From Actibacterium sp. (GTDB taxonomy: Bacteria > Pseudomonadota > Alphaproteobacteria > Rhodobacterales > Rhodobacteraceae): 64,000 bases of DNA. The notes below the pieces were generated by a model. The model saw nothing but the letters and a program-made list of their open reading frames with translations, was not told the origin of the DNA and made no database searches. The first letter of the stretch is position 1. Every line of letters begins with the position of its first letter. The position numbers and the translations under genes are program-made. Shown one piece after another: positions 1-9,583 of this stretch. Location of the stretch: the NCBI GenBank assembly GCA_016278325.1, contig JADQCB010000005.1, positions 121,993 to 185,992 of the forward strand, written 5' to 3'.

Positions 1-129
1 GTCGAGCGCATGCAGACCGGCACGCTCCAGCGCGCTGATATGCACGAAAACGTCCTTGCGGCCGCCTTCGGGCTCGATAAAGCCGAAACCTTTGGTTGCG
101 TTGAACCACTTCACGGTGCCATTGGCCAT
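1..129 (-). CDS. Cold-shock protein, CspA family (3' end outside window)
   Basis: The reverse strand from 129 encodes an N-terminus beginning [20 protein letters not shown], the hallmark start of a single cold-shock domain with the RNP1-type KGFGFI motif, followed by VFVHISAL (RNP2-type). These proteins are small single-stranded nucleic-acid chaperones of the cytoplasm, about 68-70 residues long. Only the first 43 codons are in the window, so the gene runs off the left edge. A purine-rich GGAGAT lies just upstream of the ATG and fits a ribosome binding site. Which Csp paralogue this is cannot be told. Confidence 0.93.
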   Translation of the reverse strand, partial: MANGTVKWFNATKGFGFIEPEGGRKDVFVHISALERAGLHALD

Positions 130-390
130 CGTGATATCTCCTTTTCTTCGCTGCCCGCGGTAGTGCGGCAGCCCGGCTAAGTCAGATCATTGTCGAAACT
201 GAAGCCGCTTGAAGGGAGACAGTGGTCGCAGTGATAACGTCGCCCGATGCATATGGGGGTAAACGCGCCGCCACGCAAGAGTTTTCTTTTCCGCGCCCTG
301 GCAATGACCCGAAACCGGCGCGTGCAGGCCATTACCGGGTTGAAACGCCCGTGAGCGCCGTCTAGATTTCCGCGCACTCAATTCAATGAC

Positions 391-397
391 AGAAGGA
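391..397 (+). promoter_or_regulatory. Ribosome binding site that fixes the ATA start of infC
   Basis: AGAAGGA sits 8 nt before the ATA codon at 406. The infC frame is open from the stop at 352 and contains no ATG, GTG or TTG before the conserved N-terminal residues, so this Shine-Dalgarno-like site supports initiation at the rare ATA. Confidence 0.6.
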
Positions 398-405
398 ACA
401 ACGCC

Positions 406-951
406 ATAGCCCGCAGACCTCACAACGCGCCGCCCACGCGCGATACAGGCCCCCGCGTAAACGGACGCATCCGGGCCCCGGAAATCCGCCTGATCGGTGC
501 CGACGGCGAAAATGTCGGCCTGGTCACCCCTGCCCGTGGCATGGAACTGGCCGAACAGGCCGGTCTCGATCTGGTGGAGATTTCGCCGAACGCGACCCCG
601 CCGGTCTGCAAGATCATGGATTTCGGCAAGTACAAATACGAACAGCAGAAGCGGGAATCCGAGGCGCGCAAGAAGCAGAAGGTGATCGAGGTAAAAGAGG
701 TCAAGTTCCGCCCGAACACCGATGTGCACGATTATGACGTGAAGATGCGCAACGTGGTGAAATTCCTGGAAAACGGCGACAAGGTGAAGGTCACGCTGCG
801 GTTCCGCGGCCGCGAGATGGCGCACCAGAACCTCGGACGCGACCTGCTGGAACGGGTTGCCGAGGATGTCAAGGAAATCGGCAAGGTCGAGAACATGCCG
901 AAGATGGAAGGCCGGCAAATGGTCATGATGATCGGCCCGGTCACCAAGTGA
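406..951 (+). CDS. infC: Translation initiation factor IF-3, rare ATA start
   Basis: Cytoplasmic factor that binds the 30S subunit and checks the start codon and initiator tRNA. The 181-residue product has the expected N-domain ([18 protein letters not shown], then [22 protein letters not shown] near residues 60-80), a lysine-rich linker, and a C-domain with [15 protein letters not shown]. The nearest in-frame ATG (541) would delete about 45 conserved N-terminal residues. The frame upstream offers only ATA at 406, preceded by AGAAGGA. Known IF-3 genes often use a non-standard start (AUU in E. coli), which makes them self-regulating because IF-3 discriminates against such codons, so the same control is inferred here. 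The stop overlaps the GTG of the next gene (GTGA). Confidence 0.95.
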   Translation: MARRPHNAPPTRDTGPRVNGRIRAPEIRLIGADGENVGLVTPARGMELAEQAGLDLVEISPNATPPVCKIMDFGKYKYEQQKRESEARKKQKVIEVKEVKFRPNTDVHDYDVKMRNVVKFLENGDKVKVTLRFRGREMAHQNLGRDLLERVAEDVKEIGKVENMPKMEGRQMVMMIGPVTK

Positions 952-1658
952 GCCCATCCGGGCAGGATGGCCGCCGCGCCCCCAGCAGCGGCCACACCGC
1001 GCGATACCGGCCCGGCGCCGTTCCTGCCAGCGCCGACGGACGGCTGCATTCTGACGTTTTCGCGCGCAATGCGCCGCCGTTGATCGCGGCGCTGGCCCCG
1101 TTTCTCGGCGGGCGCACCGGGGCGGTGCTCGAAATCGGCTGCGGCACGGGACAGCATGCCGCCGCCTTCGCGCTGGCCTTTCCGGGGCTTTGCTGGGTGC
1201 CGTCCGATCCCGACCCGATCCACCGCGCCTCGGCCGCGGCATGGGCAGCGCATCTGCGTGCGCCGCCACACCCGCCGCTGGACATCGACGCGGCCGCAGC
1301 ATGGCCCGATCAGCCACAGGTTGCGGCGCTCGGCCCGTTATCGGGGGTGTTCGCCGGAAACGTCACCCATATCGCGCCCTTCGCGGTGACTGAGGGGCTG
1401 ATCGCCGGCGCCGGGCAGAGGCTGGCCCGGGGCGGTCTGCTGATGATCTATGGCCCGTTCATCCAGGCCGGCCGGATGATCGGCGCCGGGAACGCGGCGT
1501 TCGACGAAAGGCTGCGAGCCGAGAATCCCGCATGGGGCCTGCGCGATACCGACCGGATCACCGAGCTTGCCGCCGCGGCCGGGCTGGAAGAGGCCGCATT
1601 GATCGCCATGCCGGCCAACAACCGGCTGCTGATCCATCGCAAACCGCCGGCGGCCTGA
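948..1658 (+). CDS. DUF938 family, SAM-dependent methyltransferase-like protein
   Basis: The 236-residue product has a class I methyltransferase motif I ([16 protein letters not shown], about residues 61-76), a following acidic segment (VPSDPDP) and the NVTHIAP segment typical of the DUF938 family. No substrate is known for this family. It starts at a GTG that overlaps the infC stop by 4 nt, so it is probably translationally coupled to infC. The arrangement does not explain its function. The methyltransferase fold is well supported; the reaction is unknown. Confidence 0.8.
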   Translation: MSPSGQDGRRAPSSGHTARYRPGAVPASADGRLHSDVFARNAPPLIAALAPFLGGRTGAVLEIGCGTGQHAAAFALAFPGLCWVPSDPDPIHRASAAAWAAHLRAPPHPPLDIDAAAAWPDQPQVAALGPLSGVFAGNVTHIAPFAVTEGLIAGAGQRLARGGLLMIYGPFIQAGRMIGAGNAAFDERLRAENPAWGLRDTDRITELAAAAGLEEAALIAMPANNRLLIHRKPPAA

Positions 1659-1708
1659 TCCGGTCGTCGCTTGCGGAAACCTTCGATTTCCGCCCGCAGA
1701 GCCGCGGT

Positions 1709-2704
1709 TCAGCCGCGCCGCAGCGCCTGAGTCACCTCGGCCATGATCGCGATGGCGATTTCGGCGGGCGAATTCGCGCCGATATCCAGCCCCACGGGCG
1801 CATGGATACGCGCGATGGCATCGGCATCGAACCCGGTCTCTTGCAGCCGCTTGACGCGCTTGGCATGGGTGCGGGTGGACCCCAGGCAGCCAAGATAGAA
1901 CACGTCGGCCCGCAATGCCTCGGCAATGGCCGGGTCGTCGATCTTGGGATCATGGCTCAGCGTCACGACAGCGGTGCGCGCGTCAAGGCCGAAACCGGGC
2001 AGCACGTCATCGGGATACTCCTCGACCAGGGTCTCACCGGGAAAGCGCGATTCGGTGGCGAAGGCCGGGCGCGGATCGATCAGGGTCACGTCATACCCCG
2101 CCAGCCGGGCCATCTGCAAAAGCGGCTGTGCGATATGGACCGCGCCGATCACGGCCATGCGCAGGGGCGGGTTATGGATCGCGATGAAGCTTTGCCCATC
2201 CTCGGCAAAGCCCGACCTGTCGGCGCGCACACGCGGCGCGATCTCGGCGCCCAGCTGCGGATCATTCGCATCGGCAAGCCGCCGGTTCCACGATTCGGTG
2301 TGGACGACATAGACCACCGGCGCCCGCCCTTCGCGGCGCGCGACAAGCTCGGCCAGCATCTCCTCGGTCAGACCCGCCGGGCCCACCGGTTCGACCATGA
2401 TCCTGATCACCCCGCCGCAGGCGAGCCCGACTGCGAAGGCCTCATCGTCGCTGACCCCGTATTCCAGAACCCGGGCCTTGCCGTCCTCGACCGCCTCCAG
2501 CGCCTCGACCACGACCGCCCCTTCGACGCATCCGCCCGAGACCGATCCCGCGATCTCGCCCGCGCCCGAGATGGCCAGCTGACTGCCGGTCGGGCGCGGG
2601 GCGCTGCCCCAGGTCTGCACCACGGTGGCCAGCGCCGCGCCCTTTCCAGCGCGATACCAGGCCAGCGCGGTCTCGGGGATGCGGTCATGCTCTGCCCGTG
2701 TCAT
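1709..2704 (-). CDS. XdhC/CoxI family molybdenum-enzyme maturation protein
   Basis: The 331-residue protein has an N-terminal XdhC/CoxI domain (GSAPRPTGSQLAI, then GSVSGGCVEGAVVVEAL, residues about 32-68) and a C-terminal Rossmann-like XdhC domain with the DPRPAFA and SHDPKIDDPAI segments and a late YLGCLGS loop. Family members bind molybdenum cofactor and help its sulfuration and insertion into xanthine-dehydrogenase-type enzymes. No xdhA/xdhB or cox structural genes are next to it, so the client enzyme is elsewhere. It stands alone on the minus strand, with about 230 nt of non-coding sequence before the next gene. Confidence 0.88.
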   Translation of the reverse strand: MTRAEHDRIPETALAWYRAGKGAALATVVQTWGSAPRPTGSQLAISGAGEIAGSVSGGCVEGAVVVEALEAVEDGKARVLEYGVSDDEAFAVGLACGGVIRIMVEPVGPAGLTEEMLAELVARREGRAPVVYVVHTESWNRRLADANDPQLGAEIAPRVRADRSGFAEDGQSFIAIHNPPLRMAVIGAVHIAQPLLQMARLAGYDVTLIDPRPAFATESRFPGETLVEEYPDDVLPGFGLDARTAVVTLSHDPKIDDPAIAEALRADVFYLGCLGSTRTHAKRVKRLQETGFDADAIARIHAPVGLDIGANSPAEIAIAIMAEVTQALRRG

Positions 2705-2935
2705 CGGCGATCCTCCTTGCGGTGACTATGGCGGGTCCGGGCCGCGGATTCCAGAGACCGTGGACGGGAAAATCGCCGCGGGGACATGACCCCCGCGGCG
2801 CCAGAACCCCCGCCGGCAGTCGAACCCGCGGGCGGCAGGAAGAGGGCGCCGGCCGCTCATCCGACGCTGGCAATGATTGAAACCCCGCACCGGGGCGCTG
2901 CGCATTGACGCCGATCAATGGCGCGCCGGTGCAAT

Positions 2936-4144
2936 TCACTGGTGACGCAAGGCCTGGATCGGGTCCATCCGCGCCGCGCGCCGGGCCGGGAAATAGCCGA
3001 AGATCACCCCGACACCGGCCGAAAAGGCGAAGGCCACTAGGATGACGAACGGATCGGGCGCGAAGGGGATCGCCATCAGGTGCGCCCCCAGCGCCCCCAG
3101 GGCCAGCCCCAGCGCGATTCCCATCACGCCGCCCAGCAATGACAGCACGATCGCCTCGACAAGGAACTGCATCAGCACCTGCCCGGCCTGCGCCCCGACG
3201 GCAAGGCGAATGCCGATCTCGCGCGTGCGCTCGGTCACCGAAACAAGCATGATGTTCATGATGCCGATCCCCCCGACCAGCAGGCTGACCCCCGCCACTG
3301 CGGACAGAAGCCCGGTCAGCACCGAGGTGATGCCGGTCAGGATCGAGGCGATCTGTTTCATGTCGATCACGCTGAAATCGTCCTCTTCCCCGGATGAAAT
3401 CCGGCGCCGGTCGCGCATCAACGCCTCTATGTCGCGAATCGCGCGCACGGTGGAGACATCGGCCCGCGCCTCGATGAATATGATCGACACATCGTCATTA
3501 CCGGCAATCCGGCGCTGGAAGGTCTTCAGCGGGATCGCCACGGTATCGTCCTGATCCTCGCCAAAGCTGGTCGCCCCCTTGGATTCGAGAATCCCGATCA
3601 CTTCACAGGCGAGCGATTCCAGCCGAACGGTCTGGCCCAGCGGCGGGATGCTGCCGAACAGTTCCTCGCGAACCGTCTGGCCCAGCACGCAGACCGGGCG
3701 GCCGGCGCGTTCCTCGGCCTCGCTGAAGGCACGACCCTCGGCGATCGACCAGTTCATCGCGTCCATCAACTCGGTCGTGGCGCCGACAAGCTGGGTAAAG
3801 TGGTTCTGGTTGCCGTAAACGGCCGTGATCCCGGTGATGTTGTAGGGCGCGGCGATCGCGACCGTGGAAAGGTCCTGCTGAATCGCCTCGGCATCGGCGA
3901 TGGTGAAGGGACGATCGGCGGTGAAGCCTCCCTGGCGCATGCCGCCCTGCCCCGGCACCACCATCACCGTGTTGGTGCCGAGTGATTCCATGTCGCGCGT
4001 CACCCGCAGCTGCGAGCCCTGCCCGATCGTCACCATGGCGATGACCGAGGCGACGCCGATCACGATTCCCAGCACCGTCAGGAAAGAGCGCAGCGCGTTG
4101 CGGAAGATCGCGTGAAGGGCGAGGCGGAAAGCTTCCAGCAGCAT
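2936..4144 (-). CDS. MacB-type ABC transporter permease
   Basis: The 402-residue inner-membrane protein starts with one membrane helix (residues about 18-42, SFLTVLGIVIGVASVIAMVTIG), followed by a large periplasmic domain. It ends with three helices in an FtsX-like domain (SVTERTREIGIRLAVGA coupling helix near 310). This is the MacB/LolC topology with the ATPase on a separate chain. It is the last gene of a three-gene minus-strand operon (membrane fusion protein, ATPase, permease) and begins 3 nt after the ATPase stop. Such systems push peptides, lipids or small molecules across the envelope; the cargo is not predictable. No TolC-like outer-membrane gene is adjacent. Confidence 0.9.
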   Translation of the reverse strand: MLLEAFRLALHAIFRNALRSFLTVLGIVIGVASVIAMVTIGQGSQLRVTRDMESLGTNTVMVVPGQGGMRQGGFTADRPFTIADAEAIQQDLSTVAIAAPYNITGITAVYGNQNHFTQLVGATTELMDAMNWSIAEGRAFSEAEERAGRPVCVLGQTVREELFGSIPPLGQTVRLESLACEVIGILESKGATSFGEDQDDTVAIPLKTFQRRIAGNDDVSIIFIEARADVSTVRAIRDIEALMRDRRRISSGEEDDFSVIDMKQIASILTGITSVLTGLLSAVAGVSLLVGGIGIMNIMLVSVTERTREIGIRLAVGAQAGQVLMQFLVEAIVLSLLGGVMGIALGLALGALGAHLMAIPFAPDPFVILVAFAFSAGVGVIFGYFPARRAARMDPIQALRHQ

Positions 4145-4147
4145 CCT

Positions 4148-4864
4148 TCACCCTTCCGTGACTTGGTGAAGGTGATCCTCGGCGATCAGCCCGTCAAGAA
4201 AGTTGACATGGCGCCGCGCGTATTCGGCCATGTCCTCTTCATGCGTCACCATGACGATGGTGATCCCGTCATCGCGGTTGAGCCCGCTCAGAAGCTCCAT
4301 GATCTCGCGCGACCGGGTGGTGTCCAGGTTGCCGGTCGGTTCGTCGGCCAGGATCACCCCGGGGTGACCGGCCAGAGCGCGGGCAATGGCCACGCGCTGC
4401 TGCTGGCCGCCCGACAGCTCGGACGGGTCGTGATGCGCCCGATGCGCCAGGCCCACCTTGTCCAGCGCCTCGCGCGCCATCGCGATCCGTTGCGCGCGCG
4501 GCAAGCCCTTGTAGATCAACGGCAATTCGACGTTGTCCAGCGCCGATGTGCGCGGCAGCAGATTGTAGCCCTGAAACACGAAGCCCAGGTAATTGCGGCG
4601 CAGAAGCGCCCGCTGGTCGCGGCTCAGCCCGCTGACATCGACGCCTTGAAAATGATAGCTTCCCGCGCTCGGCGTATCGAGACAGCCGATCACGTTCATC
4701 GCCGTCGATTTGCCCGAGCCCGACGGCCCCATGATGGCCAGAAAATCGCCGGCCTCGACGGTCAGGTCGATGCCGCGCAAGGCGCGCACCATTGCCTCGC
4801 CCTGGCCATAGACGCGGGTGATTGCGCGCAGCGCGATTTGCGGCGGCTCCGCATCGGGGCTCAT
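4148..4864 (-). CDS. MacB-type ABC transporter ATP-binding protein
   Basis: The 238-residue cytoplasmic ATPase has Walker A GPSGSGKST, signature LSGGQQQR and Walker B VILADEPTGNLD, followed by the VTHEEDMAEYA H-loop. The TGNLD ending and overall length match the LolD/MacB-type subfamily. An open frame extends upstream to 5026, but that part overlaps the fusion-protein gene, so the ATG at 4864, 1 nt after that gene's stop, is preferred. It pairs with the permease downstream. Confidence 0.92.
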   Translation of the reverse strand: MSPDAEPPQIALRAITRVYGQGEAMVRALRGIDLTVEAGDFLAIMGPSGSGKSTAMNVIGCLDTPSAGSYHFQGVDVSGLSRDQRALLRRNYLGFVFQGYNLLPRTSALDNVELPLIYKGLPRAQRIAMAREALDKVGLAHRAHHDPSELSGGQQQRVAIARALAGHPGVILADEPTGNLDTTRSREIMELLSGLNRDDGITIVMVTHEEDMAEYARRHVNFLDGLIAEDHLHQVTEG

Positions 4865-4865
4865 G

Positions 4866-6119
4866 TCACGCGCCTTCGGCCAGATCGACGATGACCTGGT
4901 CGCCCCGGGAAAGATCCCCGTCGAGAATTGCGCTGTATCGTCCGTTACTGGGCCCGACGCTGACCGGAACCTGCACCGCCGTCCCGTCGCGCAAAACCCA
5001 GACATGGTTCTGCCCCGCCGCGTCACCGCGAAGCTCGGGCGCGGGCTGGTCGGGCATGATCAGCCCCAGCAAGCCGCTGCCGGACTGCCCGTCATCCTGT
5101 GCCGATCGCGGCGGGGCAAAGCGCAGCGCGGCATTCGGCACCAGCAGCGCGCCATCCAGCTCGTCGACAATGATATCCGCCGTCGCGGTCATGCCCGGCC
5201 GCAGGCGCAGATCGGAATTGTCGATGTCGAGAATCGCCTTGTAGCTGACGACGCCCCCCACGGTCTGCGCGGCATAGCGGATCTGGGCGATCCGGGCGGC
5301 AAAGATCTCGTCATCATGGGCATCCACGGTGAACTGCGCCCGGTCGCCGACCGCGACCGCGGCGATATCCGCCTCGTCGATATCGACGTGAAGTTCCATC
5401 TTCGACAGGTCCTGGGCGATGGTGAACAGCACCGGCGCCGAAAGGGCCGAGGCGACGATCTGCCCCGGGTCGGCGTTTCGCTGCAACACGACCCCGGCGA
5501 TCGGGGCGGTAATCGTCGCCTTCGCAAGATCCGCCTCTTGCATGTCCAGCTGCGCCTGCGCCAGGGCGCGCTCGGCATCGGCGATCTGGAGCGCCGCCTC
5601 GGCCCGTTCGAGCGCGGCGCGCGCGGTATCGATCGACGTGCCCGATATGACACCGCGCTCGTTGAGCTTGCGCTGACGCTCGAATGTCTCGAAGGTTTCG
5701 CGCAGCGTGACCTGCGCCTGCCCGACCCGCGCCTCTGCCGCGATCAGGCTGGCCTCCTGCACCGCAAGCTGGGCTTGCAGTTTCGTGGTGTCGAGCCGCG
5801 CCATGACCTGGCCGACCTCGACGCTGTCGTTGTAATCGACCGTGACCTCTCGCAGCGTGCCGGACAGTTCGGAGGACACCTCGACCAGGTTGGTCGGTTC
5901 CACCGTGCCGGTGGCCGTGACCGTCACCGACAGGTCGCCGCGGGTCACCGGCTCGGTCCGATAGGCGAGATCGGCCCCGCCATCGGGGCGCAGCACCAGC
6001 AACCAGAGCATGGCGGCCAGAACGGCCAGGGTGAGCGAAAGTTTCAGCCAGACCGGGAATCGCCGCCGGTGCCGGCCGATTCCGAGCGTTTGTTCGACGT
6101 CCTCGCGGCTATCATTCAT
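4866..6119 (-). CDS. MacA/HlyD-type periplasmic membrane fusion protein
   Basis: The 417-residue protein has a short cytoplasmic N-terminus, one membrane anchor (about 26-42, LSLTLAVLAAMLWLLVL), a lipoyl/barrel-sandwich hybrid split by a long alpha-helical hairpin (about 115-190, rich in Ala/Gln/Glu), and beta-barrel domains. It is the adaptor of a MacAB-type tripartite exporter and the first gene of the operon. A TTG at 6135-6137 could add six residues; the ATG at 6119 with GAAGG 11 nt upstream is preferred. Residues about 350-380 form a Gly/Gln-rich insertion that may be lineage-specific. Confidence 0.88.
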   Translation of the reverse strand: MNDSREDVEQTLGIGRHRRRFPVWLKLSLTLAVLAAMLWLLVLRPDGGADLAYRTEPVTRGDLSVTVTATGTVEPTNLVEVSSELSGTLREVTVDYNDSVEVGQVMARLDTTKLQAQLAVQEASLIAAEARVGQAQVTLRETFETFERQRKLNERGVISGTSIDTARAALERAEAALQIADAERALAQAQLDMQEADLAKATITAPIAGVVLQRNADPGQIVASALSAPVLFTIAQDLSKMELHVDIDEADIAAVAVGDRAQFTVDAHDDEIFAARIAQIRYAAQTVGGVVSYKAILDIDNSDLRLRPGMTATADIIVDELDGALLVPNAALRFAPPRSAQDDGQSGSGLLGLIMPDQPAPELRGDAAGQNHVWVLRDGTAVQVPVSVGPSNGRYSAILDGDLSRGDQVIVDLAEGA

Positions 6120-6373
6120 TCGCGGCAAAACCTTCAATCACTTTCAAACCGGCCCGCGCCACCCGATCCGGAATCAAGCGGCCGGTCATGCCCGCGCAAG
6201 GCGATAGTGCGCCCTGCTGCGCCGCAGCGTCAAGAACCGTGCAATCCGCGTCGGCGCCTACCGATTGACGGATCCGGCGCGATTTGGCAAGCACCGGCAG
6301 CGAGGTTGCGGATCTGTCGGGCCGCGGCTCTTGTCCCCGTGAGTTGCCCCGAAGGCCGATCCGGACGTGTTCA

Positions 6374-7072
6374 ATGGATGAAGATGCCAGCCGCATGAAA
6401 TTCGTCCGCGCGCGTGGGTTGCGGTTTCCCGCCGATCCGGCGCTGGTGTCGCGTCGGCGACGGATGCTGTTGAAAAACAATGCCTATGACCGGAAGCTGA
6501 CCGATGCGGCCCTGCGCAACATCGTCCCCGCGGACAGGGTGATCGAGCTGGGCGCCGGCCTTGGCTATACATCCGCGCTGGTGGCAGCCAAGCTTGGCGT
6601 CCGGCGGGTTCTCGCCTTCGAGGCCAATGCCCGCCTGATCCCCCATATCCGCGCGGCACATGCCGCCAATGGCATCGAAACAGTCGAGGTGGTGAACGCG
6701 GCCCTCGGGCCGCGCCAGGGCCGGGCCGATTTCTTCGTGCGCGGTGATTTTGCCGCCTCGTCGCTGTTCGACGACCAGGGCGACGGACATGGCGGTGTGA
6801 TCGCGGTCGACAGGGTCGACATGCTGGACGCAAGAGCGGCGTTCGCGCGATGCGCGCCCAGCGTTCTGATCTGCGACATCGTCGGGGCCGAGGCCGAATT
6901 TCTGGAAGAGGCCGATCTGTCGGATCTGCGCCTGGCGGTAATCGCATTGCACCCGCAGGGACTCGGCGCTTCGGGGGTGCATCGGGTGTTCGACGCGATG
7001 GGCCGCGCCGGGCTGGTCTATTACCCCAGGACATCCGACGGCAAGGTGGTCACGTTCCGCCGGGACTGGTGA
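6374..7072 (+). CDS. FkbM family SAM-dependent methyltransferase
   Basis: The 232-residue protein has a class I methyltransferase core: VIELGAGLGYTSALVAAKLG (motif I, about residues 56-75), VLAFEANARLIPHIRA (motif II), and a late region (VLICDIVGAEAEFLE) where FkbM members usually carry a D-x-E-G-like signature. FkbM proteins methylate small molecules or glycans; the target here is unknown. An in-frame ATG at 6284 would add 30 atypical residues, so 6374 is preferred (6395 is also possible). It stands alone, divergent from the exporter operon. Confidence 0.72.
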   Translation: MDEDASRMKFVRARGLRFPADPALVSRRRRMLLKNNAYDRKLTDAALRNIVPADRVIELGAGLGYTSALVAAKLGVRRVLAFEANARLIPHIRAAHAANGIETVEVVNAALGPRQGRADFFVRGDFAASSLFDDQGDGHGGVIAVDRVDMLDARAAFARCAPSVLICDIVGAEAEFLEEADLSDLRLAVIALHPQGLGASGVHRVFDAMGRAGLVYYPRTSDGKVVTFRRDW

Positions 7073-7326
7073 GCGGTCGGCGCGGGTTGTCGCGCCCCCT
7101 GGGGCCATCGTGCAGATATGGGGTGCCGCGCTGCAAACAGCGCCCGCCTGCCGGGCCGTTCCATCAACGGGTTGCAGCCATCACCGGGCGCTTGCAAGAA
7201 TACATTCATGGATTCCGACAAACTTGTCGCCAAAATATTCGGGCAATTGCCCATTTCTGCCCTATTGATCGGCGATCTATCCGACATCACCTTGAAACGA
7301 GATCTGTCGCGGAGAGCACTCGGCCC

Positions 7327-8295
7327 ATGAACACGCCCACCGGCACGACCCCCGAAACGCCGCGTTCAGAATGGTATCAGACCCTCGCCGGATCCGGGGA
7401 GGATCCCGGCGGGCTGGAATTTCTCGGGGATTCGCATACCGCGCTGTATTCCGAGGGCGACGCGACGCTTCTTGTCAGCTTCGAATCCGGTCCGGTGCTG
7501 CGCCAACGCAGCACCACACGGCCGATCGGTGCCAGTCTGGCCGAGGATTCGGGATGGTCGCACCTGACCGTCTTCACCGAGTCTGGCGACTGGTTCCGCG
7601 CCCAGGTCATTTACGGCTTTTTCGACCGGCTGGTGGACGACGCCTTTTTCGACGGGTTCGACCGGGTCGTGTTTTATGGTGCGGGCCCGTGCGGCTATGC
7701 CGCCGCGGCGTTCTCGGTCGCCGCGCCCGGCGCGACCGTGATTGCGCTGGCGCCGCAGGCCACGCTGGATCCGCGGGTGGCGGAATGGGATCCGCGGTTC
7801 ACGCGCAAACGGCGGCTGAACTTCACCGATCGTTACGGCTATGCCCCCGACATGCTGGACGGGGCCGAACATGCGTTCATCCTTTACGATCCGGCCAACG
7901 AATATGATGCGATGCATGCCGCGCTGTTCGCCCGGCCCAATGTCACCCGGCTGCGTTGCCGGTTGCTGGACGCGGATCTGGATTCCCGGCTTGAAGAGAT
8001 GGGGATCCTGCCCGACCTGATCGACGCCGCCTGCGAGGGCGTGCTGGACGAGCCGGTTTTCTGGCGGTTGTATCGCGCCCGCCGCAACTATCCGCCCTAT
8101 CTGCGCCGCCTGCTGCGGCAACTGGACGATGACGGGCGATCATTTCTGGCGGGAATCCTGTGCCGTCATGTTGTCGAGGACAGCGGGCTGCGGATGCCGC
8201 GCTTTCGCAAGCGGTTCCAGGAATTCCGTGACGAGCTCAGGGCGCAGGGCCGTTCGCTGTCAGGCGCCGAATCGCCGGCGGATGCCCAGACCTGA
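7327..8295 (+). CDS. PAPS-reductase-annotated protein of Rhodobacteraceae, function unknown
   Basis: The 322-residue product contains a central GxGxxGxxA-like stretch, VVFYGAGPCGYAAAAFSVAA (about residues 115-134), and a following ATLDPRVAEWDPRF segment. From memory, close relatives in Rhodobacteraceae are commonly labelled phosphoadenosine phosphosulfate reductase. The usual CysH features (an ECGLH motif and PAPS P-loop) are not present, so I would not assign that activity; an alpha/beta fold acting on small acyl or sulfated compounds is equally possible. About 250 nt of non-coding sequence precede it. Confidence 0.65.
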   Translation: MNTPTGTTPETPRSEWYQTLAGSGEDPGGLEFLGDSHTALYSEGDATLLVSFESGPVLRQRSTTRPIGASLAEDSGWSHLTVFTESGDWFRAQVIYGFFDRLVDDAFFDGFDRVVFYGAGPCGYAAAAFSVAAPGATVIALAPQATLDPRVAEWDPRFTRKRRLNFTDRYGYAPDMLDGAEHAFILYDPANEYDAMHAALFARPNVTRLRCRLLDADLDSRLEEMGILPDLIDAACEGVLDEPVFWRLYRARRNYPPYLRRLLRQLDDDGRSFLAGILCRHVVEDSGLRMPRFRKRFQEFRDELRAQGRSLSGAESPADAQT

Positions 8296-8326
8296 CACCC
8301 CGCAAAGCCGGCCTTCATGCGACCGC

Positions 8327-8386
8327 GCCGCCGCCCCTGTCGGCAATGGCCCCGAAGGGTATCGTTGCGCGCAGGGGGGCGGCGGC
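8327..8386. terminator. GC-rich imperfect hairpin between convergent genes
   Basis: GCCGCCGCCCCTG (8327-8339) faces CAGGGGGGCGGCGGC (8372-8386), which could pair with a two-base bulge across a 32-nt loop. It lies between the plus-strand gene ending at 8295 and the minus-strand gene ending at 8412. No U-tract follows, so terminator function is only suggested by location. Confidence 0.3.
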
Positions 8387-8411
8387 ACCATCTGCCGATC
8401 GCATCTTTCGA

Positions 8412-8627
8412 TCAGATGTAATAGCGGCTGGCGAAGATTTCGCGGACCACGTCATGACGGGTCACGCCGCGCGCGGCCAGTTCCTGATCGCTGGTGTTGT
8501 TAAGCTTTTCGACCTGGCGCATCATTTCCGTCGATTCGGCGACCATGACCAGGAAACGACCGATCGCACGAAACGGTGCTGTCAGCGAAAATCCGGTCGG
8601 GGCGTGGGTGATATCTGCAAGTGCCAT
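8412..8627 (-). CDS. DUF1127 family small protein
   Basis: The 71-residue product ends in the short C-terminal motif typical of DUF1127 proteins (E-L-x-x-x-G-hydrophobic-T-R-x-D-V, here ELAARGVTRHDVVREIF). Small DUF1127 proteins of alphaproteobacteria are linked to RNA turnover and phosphate/stress responses, and the conserved arginine-rich module can bind RNA in characterised members. This gene is monocistronic, and the sequence upstream (8629-8700) is comparatively AT-rich, as expected of a strong promoter. Its own role is not known. Confidence 0.82.
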   Translation of the reverse strand: MALADITHAPTGFSLTAPFRAIGRFLVMVAESTEMMRQVEKLNNTSDQELAARGVTRHDVVREIFASRYYI

Positions 8628-8740
8628 GTGGAAACTCCTGTATTCTCAGCTGTTTCCTCCCTTGAGACATAAATTAGGTCAGTTTCGGTGACATTTCCAT
8701 TGCCGATCCTGCATGGCCGGGTTGCACGGACCGGTGCAGA

Positions 8741-9583
8741 TCAGACCGCGATCCCGCGCCGCCCTGCCAGATCGGTAAAATACTGCCACGCCACCCGGCC
8801 CGAACGCGCCCCGCGCGTGGCCTGCCACTCGATCGCCTCGGCGCGCAGCGTGGCGTCGTCGATCGCCACGCCGTAGGCATCGCAATAACCCCGGATCATC
8901 GCCAGATACTCGTCCTGGCTGCAGGGATGAAACCCCAGCCACAACCCGAACCGGTCCGAAAGCGAGACCTTCTCCTCGGTCGCTTCAGAGGGGTTTATGG
9001 CGCTGCCGCGTTCGTTTTCGATCATGTCGCGGGGCATCAGATGGCGCCGGTTGGAGGTCGCATAGAAGACGACGTTTTCCGGCCGGCCCTCGATCCCGCC
9101 ATCCAGCACCGCCTTGAGCGATTTGTAATGTTCGTCGTCATGGCTGAAGGACAGGTCGTCGCAAAACAGCAGAAAGCGCGTGTCGGCATTGCGCAACAGC
9201 GTCAGAAGCCGCCCGATCGAGGGCAGATCCTCGCGCTGGACCTCGACGATCTTCAGATCGTGGCCCCGGCGCAGCACCTCGGCATGGATCGCCTTGACCA
9301 GCGACGACTTGCCCATCCCGCGCGAGCCCCACAAGAGCGCGTTGTTGGCCGGAAGACCGCGGGCGAACTGAAGGCTGTTCTCAAGCAGGATGTCGCGCAC
9401 CCGGTCGATCCCGACCAGCAATGACAACTCCACCCGGTTGACCCGGCCCACCGGCATCAGCCGGTCGGGCGCAACATGCCAGACAAAGGCATCGGCAGCC
9501 GCGAAATCCGGCGCGGGATCTGGCGCCGGGTGCAGCCGTTCCAGCGCGGCGGCGATGCGTTCGAGGGGGTCCGCGCCGCTCAT
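8741..9583 (-). CDS. DUF815 family AAA-type ATPase
   Basis: The 280-residue protein has Walker [11 protein letters not shown] (about residues 86-95), Walker B-like [10 protein letters not shown], a sensor-like [16 protein letters not shown], and the arginine-rich [25 protein letters not shown] segment characteristic of DUF815. Family members are uncharacterised AAA proteins. Here it follows tatC with a 4-nt overlap and is the last gene of the tat operon on the minus strand. A link to Tat function is only contextual. Confidence 0.88.
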   Translation of the reverse strand: MSGADPLERIAAALERLHPAPDPAPDFAAADAFVWHVAPDRLMPVGRVNRVELSLLVGIDRVRDILLENSLQFARGLPANNALLWGSRGMGKSSLVKAIHAEVLRRGHDLKIVEVQREDLPSIGRLLTLLRNADTRFLLFCDDLSFSHDDEHYKSLKAVLDGGIEGRPENVVFYATSNRRHLMPRDMIENERGSAINPSEATEEKVSLSDRFGLWLGFHPCSQDEYLAMIRGYCDAYGVAIDDATLRAEAIEWQATRGARSGRVAWQYFTDLAGRRGIAV

